Of a stretch of 64,000 nucleotides of DNA, positions 59,427 to 64,000 are shown piece after piece. A model generated the notes under the pieces. That model worked only from the letters and a program-made list of their open reading frames with translations. It searched no databases and had not been told where the DNA came from. The translations under genes and the position numbers were made by a program. How positions within the stretch are numbered: position 1 is the stretch's first letter; every line of letters starts with the position of its first letter. Source of the stretch: Colimorpha sp045576855 (GTDB lineage: Bacteria; Bacteroidota; Bacteroidia; Bacteroidales; P3); assembly GCA_045576855.1 (NCBI GenBank), contig JAZNHG010000002.1, forward strand, positions 1 to 64,000, read 5' to 3'.

Positions 59427-60296
59427 ATGAAAAAACAGGAATATATCGTCAGCGAGCCGCAGGAGCTGCTCTATTTTCTTATGGCCCAGATGCCCGACAG
59501 CAGCCGCACGAAGGTGAAGGAGCTGCTGGCCCGCAACGTCTACGTCGACGGGCGGCGCACCAGCCAGTACAACTATCCGCTGCAGTCCGGCCAGCGGGTG
59601 AGCATAGAGCGCGCCTCGTTCCAGGACCGTCTGCGCCCGCGCGACCTGGACATCGTCTACGAGGACCAGCATCTGCTGGTGGTCAACAAGCACGAGGGTC
59701 TGCTGAGCAACAGCAAGCATCCGCAGGACAAGACGGTCATCACGGTGCTGAACCAGTACCTGGACGCCACGCACCAGCGCTGCCATGCCCACATTGTGCA
59801 CCGGCTGGACCGCGACACGAGCGGCCTGATGGTGGTGAGCAAGAGCAAGGAGGTGAGCCAGCGCTTCGAGGAGGACTGGAAGGGCACGGTCTACGACCGG
59901 CGCTATGTGGCCGTGGCCTGGGGGAAGATAGAGCCCCCGAAGGGCGAGATACGCTCATGGCTGACCGACGGCGAGTACTGTGTGCTCTCGTCGCCGACCG
60001 ACAACGGCGGCAAGCTGGCCGTGACCCACTACGAGGTGACGCGCACTTCGCGCCGCTACTCGCTCGTCGACCTGAAGCTGGACACGGGCCGCCGCAACCA
60101 GATCCGCGTCCATCTGCGCGAACTGAAGCATCCCGTGGTGCACGACCCTATGTATGGCTACAAGGACGACGTCTCGCCTATCGGGCGGCTGGCGCTGCAC
60201 GCCTACCGCCTCTGTTTCCGCCATCCCGTCACCGGACGCCGCCTGCAGTTCGAGACGCCGGTGCCGCAGAGCTTCCTGAAGCTGATGGAAATATAG
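59427..60296 (+). CDS. RluA-family RNA pseudouridine synthase
   Basis: A 289-aa pseudouridine synthase with an N-terminal S4-like RNA-binding part (VKELLARNVYVDGRRTSQYNYPLQSGQ) and the catalytic domain: DLDIVYEDQHLLVVNKHEGLL, the HRLDRDTSGLMVVSKS motif with the catalytic aspartate (DRDTSG), RRYVAVAWG and DLKLDTGRRNQIRVHL. Target (23S rRNA or tRNA) cannot be told from sequence alone. The start is set by the promoter at 59393. It converges with the MerR gene, with three bases between stops. Confidence 0.92.
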   Translation: MKKQEYIVSEPQELLYFLMAQMPDSSRTKVKELLARNVYVDGRRTSQYNYPLQSGQRVSIERASFQDRLRPRDLDIVYEDQHLLVVNKHEGLLSNSKHPQDKTVITVLNQYLDATHQRCHAHIVHRLDRDTSGLMVVSKSKEVSQRFEEDWKGTVYDRRYVAVAWGKIEPPKGEIRSWLTDGEYCVLSSPTDNGGKLAVTHYEVTRTSRRYSLVDLKLDTGRRNQIRVHLRELKHPVVHDPMYGYKDDVSPIGRLALHAYRLCFRHPVTGRRLQFETPVPQSFLKLMEI

Positions 60297-60299
60297 TTC

Positions 60300-60614
60300 T
60301 CACAGGGTTTCTTTCAGCGCCAGCAGGGTGCGGCGCAGGTCCAGCAGGTTGTCCATGACTTCCTGCCGCGGGTCGTCGCTGGGGCGGCGGCGCAGCTGGT
60401 CGCGCACGCCGTCGAGGGTGTAGCCGCATTCGCGCGTGAGGTATTGGATGCGCTTCACCAGCTCGACGTCGCGCTCGGTGTAGGAGCGTACGCCGCGCTT
60501 GTTCTTCGTCGGCCGCAGGCTGCTGAATTCGGTCTCCCAGAAGCGCAGCACCGATTGCGGCTCGCCCACCAGGTCCGACACTTCGCCGATAGAGTAGTAT
60601 AGTTTCTTGTCCAT
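60300..60614 (-). CDS. MerR-family transcriptional regulator (short)
   Basis: A 104-aa protein that is essentially the MerR winged-helix domain: LYYSIGEVSDLVGEPQSVLRFWETEF, then RGVRSYTERDVELVKRIQYL and ECGYTLDGVRDQLRRRP. The dimerisation helix is short and no effector domain follows. This short Bacteroidetes MerR type has no assigned inducer. The starting ATG lies just left of a hairpin-rich region (60630-60700). Confidence 0.9.
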   Translation of the reverse strand: MDKKLYYSIGEVSDLVGEPQSVLRFWETEFSSLRPTKNKRGVRSYTERDVELVKRIQYLTRECGYTLDGVRDQLRRRPSDDPRQEVMDNLLDLRRTLLALKETL

Positions 60615-60668
60615 TGCCGTAGGGTGGCCATCCGTGGGTTGGTTGGCGGATGGTTGATATGGATAACG

Positions 60669-60706
60669 CCGCCGGGCTTCGTTTATTGTCCGGCGGCTTT
60701 TTTTTG
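60669..60706 (+). terminator. Orphan intrinsic terminator
   Basis: GCCGCCGG (60669-60676) and CCGGCGGC (60691-60698) followed by TTTTTTTT on the plus strand. No plus-strand gene precedes it: merR lies on the other strand. A short hairpin CCATCCG/CGGATGG (about 60629-60654) sits just upstream, so a small RNA might end here. Confidence 0.7.
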
Positions 60707-61037
60707 CCTCCGGAATTTGGGTCGTGCGCGATGCAAATGCCCCGCTGCCGCCTTTTCCCCTTCGGGGGCGCGATTAGTACAATCCTCACCGCCGTTTTTT
60801 GCGCCGCGAGATAACTGATTGTGGTTCAGTACGGTATGGGTACCGATGGGGTCTAGTAGGCTGGTACACAGGGTGTAGAGCCTATCCGCTCTTACCCCGC
60901 TCTATACCCCCTCTTAGCCCCCTCATAGCAAAATCCTACTCCGGTAAGGGTGAGTTAGGTGGGTGTAAAGATAGGTCGTGGACGATATAATGTGTATGCC
61001 GTAGGTTGACCCTTGGTGGTGCCGTCGGCGTGTGGGC
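60707..61037. other. Intergenic region with no supported gene
   Basis: About 330 bases between the orphan terminator and the lptD terminator. It has scattered direct words (CTACTCC, CCCCTCTTAGCCCCCTC) but no promoter pair, open frame or RNA that I can support. Confidence 0.5.
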
Positions 61038-61077
61038 AAAAAAAGAGGCCACCGGCGTCGCGAGCGGCGCCGGTGGC
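61038..61077 (-). terminator. Terminator of lptD
   Basis: GCCACCGGCG (61048-61057) and CGCCGGTGGC (61068-61077) form a long GC stem; the minus strand continues CTCTTTTTTTGCC. It lies 22 bases after the lptD stop. Confidence 0.9.
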
Positions 61078-61098
61078 GGGTGTGGTGTGCGGTGGGGG

Positions 61099-63657
61099 TC
61101 AGTAGCTGTAGTAGCCCTGGTTCTCCTGGTAGTTCTGTTTCTTCTCGTATTTCACGTCGCGCAGGGCGTCGGCTTTGATGTTGATTTGGAAGAACCAGCT
61201 TTTGTAGTATCCGAAGGGGACCCAGGAGAAGCGCATTTCCCAGCAGTGGAGGTCGCGGTAGATGTCGACGGTGGTGTAGGACATGCCGTGGTTGCTGATG
61301 TCGTAGCCGGTGGACATGGCGATGCGCCAGTTGGGTGTGAGGCTAACGTTGGCCGAGAGCGTGATGCTCTGTATGGTTTCGGACTGCAGGTTCATCAGCG
61401 AGGCTACGTATCGGTCCACGTGGGAGAAGGTGTAGCTGAGGCTTACGTTCCAGGGCACGTCGAAGTCGGCATAGCCGCCCAGCAGGACGGGGATGGGTGT
61501 GGAGTGGGGTGTCTGGATGAGGGTGGAGGTGGGCCGGCCGCCGCTTTTGGTCTGGCTGCCCTTGTCGAAGGTGTTCTGGTTGAGGCTGTAGGAGAGCTGT
61601 GTGCTCCAGGTGCTGTTGTCCATGCGGAAGAGGCGGTGCTCTTCGTGCCAGAGCAGCCGGTCGTGGAGTCGGCCGAGGGTGTCGATGACGTAGGGCGAGA
61701 AGGAGCCGGTATAGTTGAGCACCAGCGAGCGGAAGAGGGTGGTGCGTCCGCTGACGGCGAGGCTGCTGAGGTTGAGACTGTCCTTGGCCAGGTCGTAGCC
61801 CATGCTGAGGTTGAGGTTTTCGAGCAGGGCTATTTTCTTCACTTCGGCGGTGGTGTCGAAGGGGTTCTGCACTTTAATCTCCAGGTTGTTGCCGATGCTC
61901 AGGCGCAGGTTGCCGCTGCGGCCGTCGGGGGGTCCGCCGTAGAGCGACTGCTGGAAGATGGAGTATCGGTGTACATAGCCGGTGGTGTCGGTGTACTGCT
62001 TCCACCAGCCGAGGCTGGCGGCGCCGAAGTCGGGGTGGTAGCTGAAGGAGACGGAGGGGTTGATGACGTGGCGCAGGGCCTTCAGCGGTCCGCGGCGGAA
62101 CTGGAAGAGGCCGTAGATGCGGGTGGAGAGCGACGAGGAGAGGCTGAATTCGCGGTTGGCGCGGAAGCCCTGTATGGTGTCGATGGTGAGGGTGCCTGTG
62201 GTGGCGTCGTAGTTGCGTTCGGTGGTGGTCCAGTGCCAGCGTTCGGTGTAGGATACGGAATTGGTCCAGTTGAAGAAGCGGAGCACCTTGATGCTGCTGC
62301 TGAGCGGCAGCTGCTGCTGCACGCCGTACTGCATGCGGCTGAGCGTGACGGGGGTGAAGAGCTCGCTGTCCGGGGTGGTGAGGTTGTTCTCGGCATTGAG
62401 CACGTAGGAGAGCGAGATGTTCTCGTACCAGCGGTAGGCGCCGGCGGGGTTGCGGCGGCGCAGGGGGTAGAAGGTGATGGAGGAGAGCGAGATGGAGGGC
62501 AGCTTGATGTTCATGATGCCGGTCTGCGCGTTGAAGGACTCGCGGGCCGAGGCGGCCAGGTTGAACCAGGGGCCGAGCTTGGTGGTGTAGCTGATGCTGG
62601 AGGTGGTGGTGGAGTTGAAGTAGTCGGCCCGGTTGGTGGTGTTCTTGTTGTAGTTGCGGCTCTGCAGGTTGACGTTGGCCGAGAAGCGGGAGTAGGGGTT
62701 GGCCTTGGCGTCCTGGTCGTGGCGCCAGGTGAACTTGAAGTCGTTGAAGGAGTTGAAATTGGCCGTGTCGCCGCGGATGCCCTCGAAGGTCTGCCCGTAG
62801 CGCAGGTCGACGGCGCCCTTGTATTTGTAGCGCACGTAGTAGTTGCTCTTGACCTCGGCGGCCCAGGAGAGGTTGGTGTAGAGCTCGCCGAGCAGTGCAA
62901 GGTCCAGATTGTCGTTCAGCGCGAAGTAGTATCCGCCGTCCTTGAGGTAGTATCCGCGGTAGTTCATCCAGCCGTAGGAGGGGATGAGCACGCCGCTCTG
63001 GCGCTGCTTGGTGATGGGGAAAAAGGCGAAGGGGAGCGCTACGGGGGTGGGCACATCCTCCACTGTGAGCCATGCCGGCCCGGTGACTATCTTGTCGCCC
63101 GTGATGAGCTTGGATTTGGTGAAGTTGATGGCGAAGTGCGGATGGGCGTAGTTGCAGGTGGTGTAGCTGCCGCCGCTGAGGTACATGATGCTGTCGTTGA
63201 TTTTCTTCACCTTGCGGCCATGCAGGAATCCGTCGCCCTCCTGGGTGATGACGCTGTGTATGATGCCCTTCTGGGTGTTGTAGTTGAAGGTGATGCTGTC
63301 GGCGTGGTATTCGGCGTCGCCCTGTTTGAAATAGGGGCGCCCCTCCATGTTGCCGGCGCTGTCGGGGGTGCCGTAGGCGTGCAGGGTCTGTCGGTTGAAG
63401 TCGACCTCCACGTGGTGGGCGCGTAGGTTCATGGCCTCGTAGTCGATGCTGCCGTCGTTGTAGAGGTAGGCGCGGCGCGTGTCCAGATTCATGGCCACGG
63501 AGTCTTTGGCGCGGTATTGGATGACCTTGTCGATGGCATTGGGCGAGACCTCCATGAGGGTGTCCACATCGCTCTGGGCGGCAACGGGTCGCGTGGCCAA
63601 CAGGGTCACTATCAGCGGTAAAAGCAGTGTCAGTATATGTCGCGTCTCCCGGCTCAA
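61099..63657 (-). CDS. lptD: LPS-assembly outer-membrane protein LptD
   Basis: LptD inserts lipopolysaccharide into the outer leaflet of the outer membrane. The 852-aa protein has a signal peptide (ILTLLLPLIVTLLATRPVAAQ), an OstA/LptA-like beta-jellyroll N-terminal part (about 35-200: MNLDTRRAYLYNDGSIDYEAM, VEVDFNRQTLHAYG, HADSITFNYNTQKGII) and a large beta-barrel with PSYGWMNYRGYYLKDGGYYFAL at its start. The usual cysteine pattern for disulfides is weak, as in other Bacteroidetes members. Start is a TTG at 63657: an in-frame stop lies three codons upstream and no ATG exists before the signal. It is divergent from the amidase gene, an arrangement seen in other members of the phylum. Confidence 0.88.
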   Translation of the reverse strand: MSRETRHILTLLLPLIVTLLATRPVAAQSDVDTLMEVSPNAIDKVIQYRAKDSVAMNLDTRRAYLYNDGSIDYEAMNLRAHHVEVDFNRQTLHAYGTPDSAGNMEGRPYFKQGDAEYHADSITFNYNTQKGIIHSVITQEGDGFLHGRKVKKINDSIMYLSGGSYTTCNYAHPHFAINFTKSKLITGDKIVTGPAWLTVEDVPTPVALPFAFFPITKQRQSGVLIPSYGWMNYRGYYLKDGGYYFALNDNLDLALLGELYTNLSWAAEVKSNYYVRYKYKGAVDLRYGQTFEGIRGDTANFNSFNDFKFTWRHDQDAKANPYSRFSANVNLQSRNYNKNTTNRADYFNSTTTSSISYTTKLGPWFNLAASARESFNAQTGIMNIKLPSISLSSITFYPLRRRNPAGAYRWYENISLSYVLNAENNLTTPDSELFTPVTLSRMQYGVQQQLPLSSSIKVLRFFNWTNSVSYTERWHWTTTERNYDATTGTLTIDTIQGFRANREFSLSSSLSTRIYGLFQFRRGPLKALRHVINPSVSFSYHPDFGAASLGWWKQYTDTTGYVHRYSIFQQSLYGGPPDGRSGNLRLSIGNNLEIKVQNPFDTTAEVKKIALLENLNLSMGYDLAKDSLNLSSLAVSGRTTLFRSLVLNYTGSFSPYVIDTLGRLHDRLLWHEEHRLFRMDNSTWSTQLSYSLNQNTFDKGSQTKSGGRPTSTLIQTPHSTPIPVLLGGYADFDVPWNVSLSYTFSHVDRYVASLMNLQSETIQSITLSANVSLTPNWRIAMSTGYDISNHGMSYTTVDIYRDLHCWEMRFSWVPFGYYKSWFFQINIKADALRDVKYEKKQNYQENQGYYSY

Positions 63658-63691
63658 ATTATTTTAGTTTCACTATTTAAAAAACATTTCG

Positions 63692-63699
63692 TATTTTTG
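63692..63699 (+). promoter_or_regulatory. -7 box of the amidase gene
   Basis: TATTTTTG in the 78-base gap between lptD and the amidase. The opposite strand of this gap must hold the lptD promoter. Confidence 0.6.
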
Positions 63700-63735
63700 C
63701 AATTTGTTTGAAAAGCAAAAAAGAAAATATCGGAT

Positions 63736-64000
63736 ATGAAACGGATAATTGCATTGTTTATTGTGTTGCTGGTGGCGGTGGGGCCTGTTTTTTCTCAAAA
63801 AAAGGACACCTACCGCGTGCGCACAGTGGTAATCGACCCAGGCCACGGCGGCGCCAAGCCGGGTGCCCAGGGCTCCAAATCGTGGGAGAAAAACATCACG
63901 TTGGCCGTGGCCAAGAAGTTTGGCCGCCTGATAGAGGACAACTATCCCGACGTGAAGGTCATCTACACCCGCACCACCGATGTGGACATCTCGCTGGCCG
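63736..64000 (+). CDS. N-acetylmuramoyl-L-alanine amidase, N-terminal part (runs off window)
   Basis: Only the first 88 codons are in the window. A signal peptide (MKRIIALFIVLLVAVGPVFS) is followed by VVIDPGHGGAKPGAQG, the Amidase_3 zinc-binding start (His in PGHGG), then KNITLAVAKKFGRLIEDNYP and VIYTRTTDVDISLA. Amidase_3 enzymes cut the bond between N-acetylmuramic acid and L-alanine in peptidoglycan, usually for cell separation. The -7 box at 63692 precedes it by 37 bases. Truncation is only by the window edge. Confidence 0.93.
   Translation, partial: MKRIIALFIVLLVAVGPVFSQKKDTYRVRTVVIDPGHGGAKPGAQGSKSWEKNITLAVAKKFGRLIEDNYPDVKVIYTRTTDVDISLA

Noticed and set aside
61006..63426. Long plus-strand open frame (about 800 codons) opposite lptD
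   Set aside because: Antisense to a clear LptD; the translation is a valine/glycine/glutamate low-complexity string.

Overview
The window is chromosomal DNA from a GC-rich member of the Bacteroidota, almost certainly the order Bacteroidales. Supporting signs are promoters of the Bacteroidetes type (TAnnTTTG with an upstream TTTG) before many genes, secreted proteins with type IX secretion (T9SS) C-terminal sorting domains, a serine palmitoyltransferase for sphingolipids, a Bacteroidetes-style LptD, and paralogous families typical of the group (DUF6266, DUF4175, choice-of-anchor J modules). No species can be named from this alone.

Layout. 0-3.8 kb: end of a DUF6266 gene, an MntP-like membrane protein, rsmA (ksgA), a TPR protein and two tRNA-Lys genes. 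4-11.7 kb: one very large T9SS cargo built of alternating anchor-J and PKD-like modules, and a second DUF6266 gene. 12-24 kb: peptidase U32, a REP-associated tyrosine transposase (RAYT), a chimeric sigma-factor/T9SS gene, aroB, three surface-protein genes with carboxypeptidase-regulatory domains, aspartate kinase, smpB, a repeat-dense intergenic region and rubrerythrin. 24.4-30.3 kb: an accessory island, partly AT-rich, with a PLD-type nuclease, an Nmad2-Nmad3 nucleotide-modification pair, unknown small genes, a DUF4143 ATPase, and a WYL regulator overlapping a DEDDh exonuclease. 30.3-38 kb: dus, mnmG, ybeY, an RsbW-like ATPase and a DUF4175 protein interrupted in frame by repeat DNA. 38.9-47.4 kb: SDR, an operon of surface protein, ECF sigma and anti-sigma/LRR protein, two lipocalin-like lipoproteins, a GNAT-like gene, spt, deoC and rpiB. 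47.4-56 kb: a candidate replication origin, a TIR-WG protein, a DUF1016 nuclease, nadA, a DUF3267 protein, a second RAYT, a broken prolyl-tRNA deacylase gene and a vWA outer-membrane-type protein. 56-64 kb: a 1085-aa adhesin-like protein, a RluA synthase, a MerR regulator, lptD and the start of an N-acetylmuramoyl-L-alanine amidase.

Four themes stand out. (1) Both RAYT genes carry a pair of mutually inverted REP-like palindromes inside their own reading frame at the same place, each with its own palindrome sequence; one also carries a second pair in its C-terminal tail. (2) A cluster of DnaA-box-like words beside an AT-rich stretch at 47.4-47.8 kb, near-perfect parS sites at 53.8 and 55.8 kb, nearby mnmG, and a switch in gene direction suggest an origin-proximal segment. 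(3) A family of intergenic elements with 11-bp tandem units recurs four times, and related sequence sits inside the DUF4175 gene. (4) Sigma/anti-sigma genes are fused in frame to T9SS cargo sequence at two loci, and a shared promoter-like motif precedes three cell-envelope genes, one of them heading the sigma operon.

Product names rest on reading protein motifs by eye; no database search was run.
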